64,000 bases of DNA from Nelumbo lutea (GCA_022828595.1 JAKGHH010000003.1:97673583-97737582); one strand, 5' to 3'. Shown: positions 21,500 through 34,433, counted from the stretch's first letter. Made by a program: numbers and translations. The notes: generated by a model from the letters alone, not told the origin.

Positions 21500-23445
21500 T
21501 CCAATGGAATACCCCAAGGCAAATTACCTCCTGAATAGTTCCCTTTTTCCTCTCATTTTCTGAAAATAATTTGGAGTTCCTTTCTTCCCAAATAGTCCAA
21601 ATAATAGCAGCCCTTACACCAATACCACATTATTCTTCCCCTTTTTCTTTGGCAACCTAAAGAAATGAGCAAACAGACTTTTCATATCTGATGGGGGGGG
21701 GGGCACTTGCTTCCAAATAAAGAAGAAAACCATTCCCATAAACCTTTAACGAAAGAGCAAGAGATCAATAAATGATAACAATTCTCACCATCAACCTTAC
21801 AAAGATGGCACTAGGTATTGATTCTTTTCAAATAGGCTTCCCCACAAAAACAACCAACCCTTGGTGGAATAGGTTTGCTCCATGCCTCTGTAACAGGGAA
21901 AGGTAGAGCCCCACTAATTGCCAATTGGGTTAAGGTGTTGAAGAAAGAAGAACAAGTAAATAAACCATGAGGAGTGGGAGTCCAAATTCTTCTATCAGCT
22001 TGAAGGGGGTCCAAGAACACCCCATTAAGTAAATTTATCAAAGACAATACACTATTTACCTCAATAACCATAATAGCCCTTCTCAAGCCTAAATCCCAAC
22101 CAAACCCAAAGCTAGAATTAGAGGGAACCAGGAAAGTAGATATAGGTTCTTTTTTGTAACAAGATAAGGAAAACAAAGAGGGAAATTGATCCTTTAGAGG
22201 AAAATTTCCACCCATACTTGTTCCCAAAAATTTATACATTTCTTAGAATGCAAACCATACCTGATCTAAGGTAAGAATAAAGGAATGATGGTTTGGATGG
22301 CTTTCCACGGGGATGCTCTTGTAGTCCTTTCACTAATTATAGTGTCCCAACCGTTTGTCGTTGACCCATGAATGCTCACCAATACCTTAGCCCACAATTT
22401 TTCTTTCTCATTAGGAAATCTCCAAAACCACAAACCTAAAAGAGTATTATTTCATTTCCATACATTCCCAATCCCCAATCCCCCTAGCTTCTTACTCCTA
22501 TACACCTCTTCGCACCTCACTCTACAATCCTTCTTATCCTCCCCTGGTTCCCAGAGAAAGTTTCTCATTAGGCTCGCCAACTTTCAAGCTATCCCACTAG
22601 GAATTCTGAACACCAACAAGAAGTAAACAAGTAAATTAGCTAGAGTGGACTTAATTAAGGTAACCTTCTTCCCATAGACATGTAATTTCGTTTCAAGAAG
22701 CAAGTCTCTTTTCAAATCTCTCCACCACTAGGGACCAAAAGCTCACTTTCCCTGGGTTGTTACCTAACAGAAAACCAAGGTATTTTAGAAGCCAACTAGA
22801 GACCACACACCCCAAAACCTCCATGCACTCAGTCATTTCCCTCTCTCCCATATTAACTCCAACTATGCAACTTTTTTCAATATTCACCTTTAAGTTTGAC
22901 ACTTGCTCAAAAGGTTGCACCAAAGTTTTGATATTCCTAATTCAGCCTAACTCTCCTCCATCACAAAAGAGAAATGTATCATCATCAAACTATAGATGAA
23001 TAATTAGTACTCCTTCCCTTCCAATTCTCCATCCCCTTATTAGATTCCTAGAGTCTTCTTTTGAAACCAATCTCCCCGACACATCTGCAACTATAATGAA
23101 AGGGAAATGAGAAAGAGGGTCTCATTGTCTAATACTCCTTAAGGCAGGAAAGAAATCCACTACTATCTCATTCACCAAAATTGAATATTAACAAGTCCTC
23201 AAACACTCCATCACCCATTTGCACCATCTACCTCCAAATCCAAAGCATTCCATCACCTCCTTTAGAAAGGCCCAGTCCACTGTATCGTAGGTCTTTTCTA
23301 GATCAAGTTTACACACCACTCCCCTCCTCCTAGATCTACTTACATCCTCTATGCATTCATTGGCTATCAAAATTTGATCCACAATTTTCCTCCCTTGCAC
23401 AAAAGCCCCTTGGTTGGAGGAAATGATGGTAGGAAAAAATTAACT
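21500..23445 (-). mobile_element. LINE-1: 5'-truncated L1-type LINE, decayed
   Basis: Minus-strand fragments of LINE ORF2 in order. The RT core (RKIVDQILIANECIEDVSRSRRRG and KLDLEKTYDTVDWAFL) lies at 23400-23188. The palm end/thumb (NLKVNIEKSCIVGVNM, WLLKYLGFLLG) lies at 22923-22693. A zinc-finger RVT segment (RRIWTPTPHGLFTCSSFFN, EAWSKPIPPRVGCF) lies at 22050-21810. Frameshifts and stops separate them. The endonuclease and ORF1 are missing. The outer borders are approximate because I found no target-site duplication. Confidence 0.8.
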
Positions 23446-25755
23446 TAAGTTAGATCTCAAACCGTTACTAAATTCCATAGCTATTGACAAAAATAGAACC
23501 AGAGAAACAGTAGCACTCTAACTCGGTCGTTTCGCTAGTTACTCCTCTAGCCCTAACAATGAGCTCGTAACTGTTCATAAATGGAAGTGGTTTTCAACAT
23601 CAAAAGTTAGATTGCTTTGGTCGGACCCTAATCTGAAGCTAAAAAAATTAGCTTTAAACAACAAAACTTGTAGCTTAGCTAAAGGTTGAAGACAAAAACA
23701 CAAGTTTATTTGCAAATGACTCCTACTCTTGATTGAAGATTTGAGAATAAAAACCAATCTTTGTTTATAAAACTTCTGCTCTGAAGTTGCAATCGTTAAT
23801 GGCTTTTGCCCCTGGCTAAAATTTAAAGAAAGAGGTCTCTACAATCGTTAATGGCATCCATCCAACTCTAGGGGTTTAATTGAGTTTCTCTCAAACTCTT
23901 GAAGACTTGATTTGGGTTTCCTATTTATTTCACCTTTTCTTAATTTTTTAGTTTCAAAAATCTCATCATGTGAACGTAACGGGAAAACTTGTCATTTAAT
24001 TTTCCCACACATGTAAACCGGGTGCCCATGCAAACTGTGTGATGTGTCCAATTATGAATGGAAGTGCATCCCAGCACACAACATTCCGGGTGCAGGTTAT
24101 CTGCCTCGTTGCACTTCCATGTATAACTGGTTATCTATGTGTATCTCACATACACTATTTCCTTTGATCCGGTATCACCAGATTTCCCCTCAACATATAT
24201 ACATAGCAAATACATACAAAATGATACAAAATACAAGGTTTTGCACTCTACATGTTTGTATTTATATTCTTTTCGAACTGATCCAAGAGAAGGGCATAAA
24301 ATAAACCGTTTGAATAGCCAAAATAGTCAAATTTTGCTTCTTTACTTATTTTTTGTCCTCTAGATGCAGTTAAACTATTTGAATATATGAAAAAGAATTT
24401 GTTTTACACATTTAACCTCTACGAACTTATGCCAATTTTTTTATGAAAAAAATATGAAAGGCAAATATGAGTAAAATGGTTTATTAATAGCACTAGCTCC
24501 AATTTAGAGACTCCAAAATCCTCTACTAGCAAACTCGATCTCCCAGAAAGACATGATACCAAAAAGGGCTTTCACTAATCAATACCTTGTAAACTTAAAT
24601 GAATTGGGATGGTATCATTGAGCAAGTAGAAGATCCTCTCCTCGCTAACCAGTATGAAGATTTGAAGCCAACAAAAAAATCCATGTTTTTGTGACCATTG
24701 TCCCCAAACTTATAGCCTACCTGACAGCCAGATTCCGTTCAGCCAAAACAAGAAACGGTTCTTTAGTATTCCTTCGCCTTCCTCTCTGGAGGAGGAACCA
24801 AAGATACAAAGAACAGAAATCAAGGAAGAATAAACGAACTATGCAACCACAACCTGCCTCATGAGATTATCGTCAGATACTCTCCAGATTACTCTCTACT
24901 CGGTTTTGGAGAGAACAAAGAACAAGCATGTCTATTGGAAGGGATGGACTACAGAAGCAAGTTTCACTTGGGTCATTGTGGCTTTGCGAAGCCATGTAAA
25001 GACGTGAGAAGCCTTGCTTTCATAAATGAAAATTTGAGATACAGGCAGTAGCAGAATTGTGGGTTCAGACTTGAGAACTGGAAGCCAGAAGAATCTAGGC
25101 TTTTTTTTGGCATATGTATATGGTATAGCTTTTGAAGGTTGCTTGCCATATGTAACCTTCCGTCTAACCACCTTGTAGTTCACACTTCACACTTCCACTT
25201 CCAGATCCAATCCTATGTTGGGTCTGGCTCCACCACACGACTAGATATATGGAAACTGCAGAGTGGACGGGTAGCTTTAACCATAAACCTGGTACGTGAG
25301 ACTCCTATGGACACATTCAATGACCATAAAGAAGCTTATATTTTCAATACAAGACTTGGCTACATTTATAACCTTACCTGACCTCATGTTAGCAAATAAT
25401 TTTAAGTTTTTAACCCCACTGAAACATATTCTGGTGATTAAAGAGGGAGGCAACCTAATTGCACAAATACAAAACAAGAACGAAAAATCCAGATGATGAT
25501 ATTCATTGGCACCTGTTCAAAAGGCTCCTAAGAATCTCAGATTGTCACAATTATCTGTTACGTCAATGTCTCCTTCAGGAGAGGGAGAGAGATGAGTCAA
25601 ACTCATCTTCAAATATAAAGCCCTTATAGGTGGGAAATCTCAAGACTATATCCTCCTATGCCAACTGCCACAGTTAGCAAATCTCAAGACTATATCCTAA
25701 TGTTCACCGCTGAAAACTTAAAAAATTATATCCATTTTCACCTACCAAGTACAAG
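23446..25755. other. Intergenic sequence with one unexplained minus-strand ORF
   Basis: No recognised gene or element. The frame at 24932-25183 (minus, 83 codons) has a protein-like composition (KKPRFFWLPVLKSEPTILLL), but I know no family for it and see no splice context. The remainder is AT-rich and uninformative. Confidence 0.4.
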
Positions 25756-26382
25756 TAGGGGTGTCGATGGACCAGTTTTGGGTTGGACCCCTTCCAAATC
25801 AAAATCAATTTGGACAGATTGGAAAGACCAATAAGACATTGAATTGGACCAGGCCAGACATAATGGTCCAAAGCATGGTTTTCAAAACGGGACTGGACCA
25901 GACGGTCGGACTGGAAAAACTGGGAACCAGTCAGGTGACCAGTTTTGTTTTTCCCAAAAACCAGATTTCCCCTCAAAACCGTTGATTTTGGTCAGCGAAC
26001 CACTGAACCGGACAGTTAACCGTTCGAACGATTTTGACATTTTTTATTTTTTTTGAATTTTTTATTTTTTATTTTTCTGTCAGGACGGCCCAAGCGTTCA
26101 GTTCGAATGGTCCGACTGTTCGACCCGGTAACTAGATCATGGTCCAAAGCATACACCGGATTGGACCAGGTTGAACCAATATCCAATCCATTGATAGAAG
26201 ATAAGAATACTGGTGTCAATGGACCAGGTTTGGATTGGAACAAAGCTAGATTAAAACCAATTTGAACAGATTGGATGGTCCAGACTCCAGACATCAAATT
26301 GGACCAACCCAAAATGGTCCAAAATATTCATCAGATTGGATTAGACCTGGACCGGATCAGATTGGTCCAATTGACACCTCTA
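25756..26382. mobile_element. hAT-like MITE, family B (627 bp, carries a nested MITE)
   Basis: The left end TAGGGGTGTCGATGGACCA and the inverted right end TAGAGGTGTCAATTGGACCA are flanked by agtacaag (25748-25755) and attacaag (26383-26390), an 8-bp duplication matching at seven positions. The TAGRGGTGTCAA terminus and 8-bp duplication are typical of plant hAT non-autonomous elements. The interior repeats the word ttggaccag and its complement. A family A MITE is inserted at 25874-26141. Confidence 0.8.
25874..26141. mobile_element. hAT-like MITE, family A, copy 2 (nested)
   Basis: It begins CATGGTTTTCAAAACGGG and ends CTAGATCATG; the interior matches the family copy at 360-677. It is flanked by gtccaaag on both sides (25866-25873 and 26142-26149). 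The identity extends to the 14-mer atggtccaaagcat (25863-25876 and 26139-26152). It is inserted in the family B element, so it is the younger of the two. The right terminal repeat is shortened compared with copies 1 and 4. Confidence 0.8.
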
Positions 26383-26390
26383 ATTACAAG

Positions 26391-27964
26391 ATCCTTCAGG
26401 TATCAAGACAGAGAAAATTTATTGGCCTACATATTACATTTATACTGTTGCAGAGCATGAATGGGTAAAAAACCACAATTCGTAATCAAGACATTGAATG
26501 CTGGGTTTCCACAAGGAAATAGTTGTAAGCAATTGCACTTCATGGCAGTCCTCTCGATTCATTGATAGTTTAATACGTAACTCTACATTTTGGGTTAATA
26601 TGTAAACATGACACCAGAACATAAAAATGACCAAGGACTGTCATTGTAAAGAAATGAAAAGAAAAAGAAACAGAAAAATTAGCTGGACAAATTGATTTCT
26701 ACTGAATGTCTCACGGTTGGAACATAACATCCTCAAATGTCTTAGAAATAACAAAAATGAAGAAAATGAACGAACCAATATGGTAAATCATAAGATGGGC
26801 TTTTTGCTGGAAGAAAGTCTGGACAAAGTGGACCAATATGCTTGCCTCTTACTAGTTTAACCCTTCAACTTTGACATTCATTGAGACACAGATAAAGATA
26901 AAGATCAAAACTTATACAGAAGTTGCAATCTGGAGGTTGGCCTAGTAACAACATAGCATCCATATTCTACAAGTGACCCTGCACTTCTTCCCAGCATACT
27001 CATACTTATCTGGGGTGAAGAACTTCCAAGTCGAACTGAAATGGTATCGGCCCACTGCAAAAGTGGTATTTTTATATAAAAAAGGATTTTCTTTAAAATA
27101 ATTGTTGACATGCTATTTTGTTGGTTTATGTTATTCCCACTAAGTACAAGGAATTGAACAAGCCAGTCCATGCAACAATAGAGAGAGGGGGAGAGAGGGA
27201 GAGAACCTCATTTTATAAGAAATTAGGTTGTTCACATTATTCCCAAAAAACAGTACAAGAAATTTGGCATGCCAGTCAATGCAACAAATCGGGTGTTCTA
27301 AGCAATAACTATGATAATATTTTCATGTAATTTCAATACTAAGTTTAGCTACCGATTGTAACTTTCTTTCGAAATGTACAATACAGCACATCTAAGATGG
27401 ATGCTAATTGTTGGCTCTAGTAAAAAGGGCAGAATGCCTAGAAGCTGGAGAAGGAAGATTACCAGGACATTTTGCCATGTCACCCCATTAACAATCCTTG
27501 TAACACAGTGATGGTAAAGAACAGGCAGATTAGGCAAACATCTTGATGGGTCTTTTTTGTCTAAATGGCTCCATTCCCATTTCCTTTGCACAATCTGAAA
27601 CTGGAAAAGTTACAAAAGAGTTTCTTGAGACTCCTATATTGGTAAGTTTATTTGTTGGTAAAGTTACATCAATAATTTCAGAAAAATGAGGTGTTGAGAA
27701 AAATACTGTTTAGGCAAGAAAAGATAGGATAACAGGTGCATTCTTGTGAATCCAAGGATATATCCCCAAGATGATGGAAAGCTGACTAAGGTGGTCTTTT
27801 TCATATGCATATTAGACCATCAACTGCATTATTGAGTGATATGCAAGTTGAAGGTTAAGAGAGAGAGAGAGAGGTTGAAGAGAATGTCGATCAAAAATAG
27901 TGAGTGAATACATTAAGAGTTGTAACTTAACAGAAGATATGTTCCTTGGCAAAGTGAAATGGAT
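26391..27964. other. Intergenic sequence with weak exon-like segments
   Basis: Two minus-strand stretches look like exons but are unassigned. One is about 27596-27462 (after tttcag, ending CTG before gtaatc; contains KWEWSHLDKKDPSRCLPNLP). The other is about 27058-26910 (after ttttgcag). An imperfect local duplication lies at 27128-27176 and 27236-27290 (attcccaaaaaacagtacaag versus attcccactaagtacaagg). I cannot build a gene from these. Confidence 0.3.
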
Positions 27965-27976
27965 AAACAAACTCAC

Positions 27977-28854
27977 GTCATCATCATCCAGGCCTTACCC
28001 AACTATATGGGGGTTAGCTACATGAATCCTGTCTACCATTCCACTCTGTTTAAGGCCACATCCATTGTTAAACTATTAGTGCTTAAATAAGTTCTTACTA
28101 CTTCAACCCATGTCCATTTTGGTCTACCCCTACTACTTCTAACCCTTTCAACTTGCAACAGATCACTACTTATGAGTACTAAGGTCTTATATGCACGTGA
28201 CCAGGTCTTATATGCATGTGACCAAACCATCTTAGTCAACTTTCTCTTATCATTGCCTATTGAAGCTGCTCCTAGGTTCCTTTGAATGACTTCATTTCAA
28301 ACCCTATTCTTTCTAGTTTCCTCACTCATCCATCTCAGCATACGCATTTCTGAACACATTTTTTGAATAGGTTTCTTGAATGTCCAACACTTTACTCCAT
28401 ACAGCATATCTGGTTTTACAATTGTTTTATAGAATTTTCCTTGTAATCTAAGCGGTATTGACCTATCACAAAATTCCAGATGCATCACTCTATTTTTCCT
28501 ATCTTGCTTTAATTATATGGGCTACATTCTTCTCAATCTTTCCCTTGTTTTGAATTATCAAACCAAGGTACCAGAAAAGTCACATTACCTCTTTGCCTTC
28601 AACCCTAAGTATACCCTGATTTGCACTCCTACTAATATTAAATTTAAATATCATATATTCTATTTTGATACTACTTATTTTAAAACCTCGTTTCTAAGGT
28701 ATGTGTCCATGAATTTAATTTTGCATCCAATCCTTCATTAGTTTCATCAATTAAAACAATGTCATCAGCAAACAACATGCATCGTGGGACTTTCTCCTGA
28801 ATATGTTTATTCAATTCATCTATATCCACTTTTTTAATTATCATTTATTGGTAA
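27977..28854 (-). mobile_element. RTE-type LINE, 5'-truncated
   Basis: The minus-strand fragments CDRSIPLRLQGKFYKTIVKP, YGVKCWTF and EMRMLRWMSEETRKNRV (28488-28297), then RGRPKWTWVEVVRTYL (28239-28033), are the C-terminal part of a plant RTE ORF. The 3' end (low coordinate) carries the typical gtagctaacccccatatagt leader and a gatgatgatga tail. It is flanked by the 12-bp repeat aaacaaactcac at 27965-27976 and 28855-28866, a target-site duplication. Frameshifts make it inactive. Confidence 0.85.
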
Positions 28855-28874
28855 AAACAAACTCACACAGCATT

Positions 28875-28877
<3 letters not shown>

Positions 28878-28917
<40 letters not shown>
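28878..28917 (+). repeat. Poly(A) run inserted between a short direct repeat
   Basis: About 40 consecutive A, preceded by cattcat. The flanks are aaacaaactcacacag (28855-28870) and aaacaaattcacacag (28915-28930). This looks like insertion of an almost purely poly(A) cDNA with its own target-site duplication, at the site already used by the neighbouring RTE element. Confidence 0.75.
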
Positions 28918-28918
<1 letters not shown>

Positions 28919-29160
28919 AAATTCACACAGCCAACCCAAATGGGCAAATAATTAAGATAATGGTTTGTTGAGTTGAAGATACAGATCACTTCTGTTATTG
29001 TCATTTGTTGATACAATGATAATAATAACCAACTTATGATGTGCATCCTATGCCAAGCACATATAATTCTTCTTTATTGACAAAAGGAGAATTTTATTCA
29101 ATTAAAAGAATCGGTTACAGAATTACAGCAAGTAGAAGGCAGACATTGCACCACAAAGTG

Positions 29161-32100
29161 TTACAATAAAGCCCAGAAAAGCTGCTGCCTATGAACTTTG
29201 GCTAATGAATCAGCTATCCCATTTGCAGTTCTCCTGATCCATGTGAATGAGGCATTGAGTTCCTTTGCTAGGCTTACTATCTCCCTTGGGGGATGTTTAT
29301 AAATCCAGGGAGTGTTACCCCTTGAATTGGTCCATGATATCACTATTTTTGAGTCCCCTTCTGTCTCCAAGTTCTTAAGATCTGCTTGCTTGGAAGGTTT
29401 TAACCCCTTTAGCAAAGCTAATAGTTCAGCCTTTAAAGAATCACCTTCCCCTAAAGGTCTCGAATGTATAGACAATACTTTGCTTGAGGATCTCTGATCA
29501 CACCACCAATGCCTGCCAGACCTGGGATTCCTACAGAGCTCCCATCAAAATTCAGCTTGACTTTGTTAAGACCTGGGGGCTTCCACTCCACCCTTCTTTC
29601 TTTCTTCTCAAAAGAGTGTGCCACTTCATTCCACACTCTTACTATATCAATAATTGAGAAACTTTGAAAGAGCTCAAGTGTTTTCACCTAGTGTGCAACT
29701 TTTATCTTTATAGCCTCAACTAGATCTTCTTTTGACCTATACTTCTCATTGAAAAGTCTTGCATTCCTTTCCTCCCATACAGTCCACATCACTGCTGCCC
29801 TAACTGATTTCCACATAACCCTTCCTCTTTTTGTTGACTACCTTAGAAAGTTTGGGTTGAAGAGGCTTACTGCATCCTAGGGAGTACTCCACCTGCAACC
29901 AAAGAGAGAACAAAAAGATTCCCAAACAAAGAGCACATAAGGGCAACGGATCAATAAATGGGGTAGGGATTCACCATCTATAGAGCAAAGAATGCACATA
30001 TGAGGGGAGAGCATTTACTTGGCCTCCTTTTTTGAAGCATGTCAAAGGTGTTTACCTTCTCAAGAAAAACCTTCCAGCACAGAGCTTGATTTTTTTGTGG
30101 GATGGACTTGCTCCAAACCTCTTTCACTGGGAAATTCTTAACCCTAACAAGTGTTTGCACGAGAGTATTAAAAGAAGCATAGGTAAAGGTGCCATCAAAT
30201 AAAGTATGCCAAACTCTAGTGTCCTCCAAAGATTGAACCAAGAGGGTTGACTTAAGTTTATCAAGCAAACAAACAAGGGACTCGCACTCATTATCCCTCG
30301 AGCCCCTTCTGAACCCAAACTCTAAACTCGGTCCAAAGTAAGAAAAAATTACAAAATTTGATATGGGTTGTAACTTGTAGTCAAAAACTGAATAAAGTTA
30401 AGGGAAAAAAGAGTACCCTAGAACCAAACTCACATCAAACCTAATGAGATTAATAAAGATTGGATATACATCTTGTATTGCTTTCCACAGAGAGCTTGAG
30501 AAAGATGTGGGGGCTACCTTTGCATCCCAGCCATTGTTCCATCTGCCCGTGAGTTCTTTCTATCACCTTGTGCCAAAGCCTGTCTCTTTCCAATGGAAAC
30601 CTCCAAAGCCACTTTCCTAACAAAGAAGTATTCCTGTGAACCAAGTTCCCCAATCCTAAACCTCCCTTTTCCATTGCTTTGATGACTTCTTCCCACTTTA
30701 CTAGGTGATCGCTCTTTTCATCCCCAGGTTCCCAGAGAAAACCCCTCATAAGCTTTTCTAGTTGCCTTGCTACTCTAGCTGGAATTCTAAAGGTGGATAG
30801 GAAGTAAACTGGCAGGTCTGCTATAGTTCCTCTAATCAAGGTTATTTTCCCACCTATGGATAAATAATTCTTCCACAGTGCCAACTTCCTTGTAAACATC
30901 TCCACCATTTGCTTCCAAAATACTTCTGATCTTGGACTCCCTCCCAAAGGTGGCCCTATGTGCTCCAACAGCCATTGTTTAACCTCACACCCCAAAATCT
31001 CAGCTAGCTCTTTCAAACCTTCATCTTCCAAGTTAATCACTGCTATTCAAATTTTTCCCCAATTTATCTTCAACTTGAAAGTCGACTCGAAGGAACTAAT
31101 GAGCTCATGCAGATGTCTTATACTCTCTTGATTACCTCCCTCGTAGAATAAAATGATGTCATCTGCAAACTACAAATGTGAGAGTGTCACCTCAAGTCTT
31201 CCTATCCTCCATCCTCTAAATAGGTTGCTCTGATCAGCCTCCACGATCATCCTACTTAGAACATCAGCAATTAAAGTGAAAAGGAAAGGAAAAAGAGGAT
31301 ACCCTTGTCTCAACCCTCTTTTCACTAGAAAGTAATCTCTAGCCACACCATTAATCATGATTAAGTATTGCACTAAACTTAGACATCCCTTCATCCACAT
31401 CCTCCATCACTCCCCTAACCCAATTCTCCCCATAATTTATAGAAGAAAAGACCAGTCCACAAAGTCATAGGCCTTCTCTAAGTCCAACATGCACACCAAG
31501 CCCCTCCCTCTCCTCCTCTTCTCTGATACACTCATTTGCCACCAATGCCTAGTCTATAATTTGTCTCCCTTCAACAAAAGCACCTTGATGTTGTGAGATG
31601 ACTAAAGGTAATATCTTTTCTGGTCTCCTAATTTTTCTATAATCTTTTTAAGGCTTCCCTTCCCACTAAGCTTATTGGTCTAAAATCCTTTGGACGTTTT
31701 GCCTCCTTGGGAATTAGGACAATGAAAGTTGAATTTATACCTTGAGAAGTTTCCCCTTCAAAATAGAACTCATTGAAAATTTCCAATAAATTTCTTTTGA
31801 TAAGATCCCAACACTCCTAATAAAAGGCCAAGGAAAAACCAACCGATCCAAGGGCTTTAGACCTTTCCATTGAAAATACCGCCTCTTTGATTTCTTCTAG
31901 AGAAAACTCAACCTCTAAGGCTGCAGCCATAGCTCCAATCACTCTATTTCCACTAAACATCTGGGGAGAAAGGTCTCCTCTACCCTTGACTCTAGTAGAT
32001 GCTCTTAAAGTGATCTACGAAAATCATAATGATCTCCTCCTCCCCAGTTATCTCATGGCCAATTTGATTCTTTCTTCTTCTCCTATTGGCTAAAGAATGA

Positions 32101-33014
32101 AAAAAATTGTATTGCCATCCCCTCCAAGAGCCACTTGCATCTAGATTTTTGCCTCCAAGAAATCTCTTCCTTCTTAAGGACCTCTTCTAACTCGCACTTT
32201 AACCTCCAACTTTCCTCTCTTTCCTCACTACTCATAGTTCGAAGAGCTTCTTTCTTATCTACCTCAATCAGTGAAATCGTTTTTTCTTTGGTCTCCTCCA
32301 CTTTACCAAAAATATCCTTGTTCCACATCTTTATTTTTCGAGCCTCTACTTCTTATCTCTTGCCACCAACATTTAAATCATTCTACAAAGGTAGGATCTT
32401 CTAGCCACATGTTTTCAAACCTAAATGGCAAGGGGCCACCAATTGAAGTTTCTTGTGCTAGGCAAATAGGACAATGATCTAAAGTCACTCTGACCAAAGC
32501 TCGTAAAATTAAATCCTCCCATAACTTCCCAATCCACTAAAAAGAGGAATATGTCTAGGTTAGATCAAATCAGGAAGTTTTGAAAATTTGACCAAGTAAA
32601 GTCAGCTTATAACAATGGTATCTCTTTTAGTTCAAATAAATCCACATATTCATTGAATTTCGTCATACATGTGGTGATTCTCTAGCTTGGGTTGTTTGTC
32701 TCCATTGAAAACCAGATTATATTGAAATCACTACCCAAACACCATGGTCCCTCCCACAAGCCTCTAACTGCACTCAACTCTTCCCAAAAATGGATCCTCT
32801 CTTTATAGGAGTTTGGACCATAAACATTTGTTAATGACAAATCCTTATTGTCAATCAGCCTTCTAAATTTAATTGAGACCGGGAACTGCCCTACTAGCTC
32901 TTCCAAATCCACCAACTCTTTATTCTCCCAAATGGTGAGAATACCTCCAAAGGCTCCCCATGAAGGTACAAAAACCCAGCTTAAACCCTTACACCCCAGA
33001 TACTCCTGATCCAT
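29161..33014 (-). pseudogene. LINE-2 ORF2 (endonuclease, reverse transcriptase, zf-RVT, RNase H), broken
   Basis: Domains in coding order. The APE-type endonuclease is at 33014-32682 (GSDFNIIW, SLTNVYGPN). A coiled linker (ERSWRLKCELEEVLKKEE-like) is at 32328-32083. The RT core is at 31400-31140, with GLRQGYPLFPFLF and the catalytic FADD at 31169-31158, the codon just before FADD being TAG. The RT thumb is at 31040-30514 (GGKITLIRG, MRGFLWEPGDE, KAMEKGGLGLGNL). A zinc-finger RVT segment is at 30268-29978 and RNase H at 29687-29161 (KLNFDGSSVG, KAELLALLKGL, ETEGDSKIVISW). The frame changes repeatedly. Confidence 0.88.
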
Positions 33015-34016
33015 CTCCTGTCTATCTCCTGAAGTTTTGTTTCTTGCAATAACACAGCATCTAGTTTTTCCTTCCTAAGGGCTTCTCTTATTAATCGTCT
33101 CTTCTTTGCACTCCCTAAAGCTCTCACATTCCAGCTTATAATCTTCATACCTACATCAACATTGAACCCACACTTTAGAGCCGTAACTAACAGCCTTCTC
33201 CTCTTCTACCCTTCCTTCTACTCTCTTCCCTATCATGGTCTATCTTACTAATTACCTTTTCCACTTTGCTCTTCTTCCTTTTCTTGCCTTTTTTTCTTCC
33301 TTGTATACACCATCACACCGAAGGACTTCTCTAATGTGACTCTTTTTCTTTTTCCTCTTAGGCAACTCCCTTAATTTCTCTGGTCTCTTTCTAACTTCCC
33401 TTTTCCCTCCTCAAAACTAGAGTAGGAACTCTCTCTTTCTTGTTTTCCTCTCTCTGTACCCAACTTCAGACTCTTTTACTCCTATCTCCCCCATTTCCTT
33501 CGATTCCAAATCACCTTCAAGTTCTGTGTCAAAGATATTTTCAATATCCGTTGGCTTCTAACTTGTACTTGGCTCTGCAAATACTACCTTCTCCTTTTCT
33601 TTTTGGCTCCAATAAAGTCAGATTCTCTGTACCCAACTCCAGAACTTTCTCTTTCACTCCTATCTCCCCCATTTCCTATGATTCCATTACACATTTACAC
33701 CTCCAAGCTTTGTGGCAAAGAGATTTCAGCATCCACTGGCTTCTGAGTTATGGTTGGTTCTGCAAGCACAGGGAAGGACACAAACTACAGTATTAGCAAT
33801 GGTTTTCGAGGGACCAAAAGGACCACCACAAACCGAAGAAAACACTAAGGGATAGAAAACTCCATGTTCATAACTTTCACAGGCCACACCCAATACAAAC
33901 TCAGGATGGCCAATCCTGTGAATTGAAGGCTGTGCAGCTACATGGGGAAAGGGATATTGTGTTCCTATGCTCTACGTCAAGTTACAACCTAGGCCCTGAA
34001 AGATGTGATCTGCCCT

Positions 34017-34433
34017 CTATTTCAATGTAAGATTACCTAAATCCTCTCCCTTGGCCATCAGCAAAGTCACTTCGCAATCAGAAGAAGCCTCACCAGACCC
34101 ATACTCCTTCAACAGGATCGTTTCGTTTGAAGAATCTTTAGCAAACAGTATTGTCGTGCTCAACTCATCATCCCCCAACCTCCTGCAGGCCTTACTCAAG
34201 TCTAGACTCCCAATACTCGACGGTTGGTCGATTTCTTCATCCCCTTCAAAAATGTCACTGTCTGCATCTAACTCCTCTTTATCTTCTTCTGTAATCGGCC
34301 TCCGGACTAGGGTAGTGGCCATCCGTCCAGCTGAACCCTGTGAGAACCCAACTGGTCTCTGAACTTTCTCCATCGCCGTTGTCGTCTTCGGTCGGGTGTG
34401 AGATTCAGTTGATGGAGACAATGATAGATCCAA
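34017..34433 (-). pseudogene. LINE-2 ORF1-like open frame
   Basis: 138 codons on the minus strand inside the LINE-2 borders and upstream of the endonuclease, where ORF1 is expected. The sequence is Ser-rich and acidic (EEDKEELDADSDIFEGDEE). No zinc knuckle or RNA-binding motif is visible, so the ORF1 label comes from position only. Confidence 0.45.
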
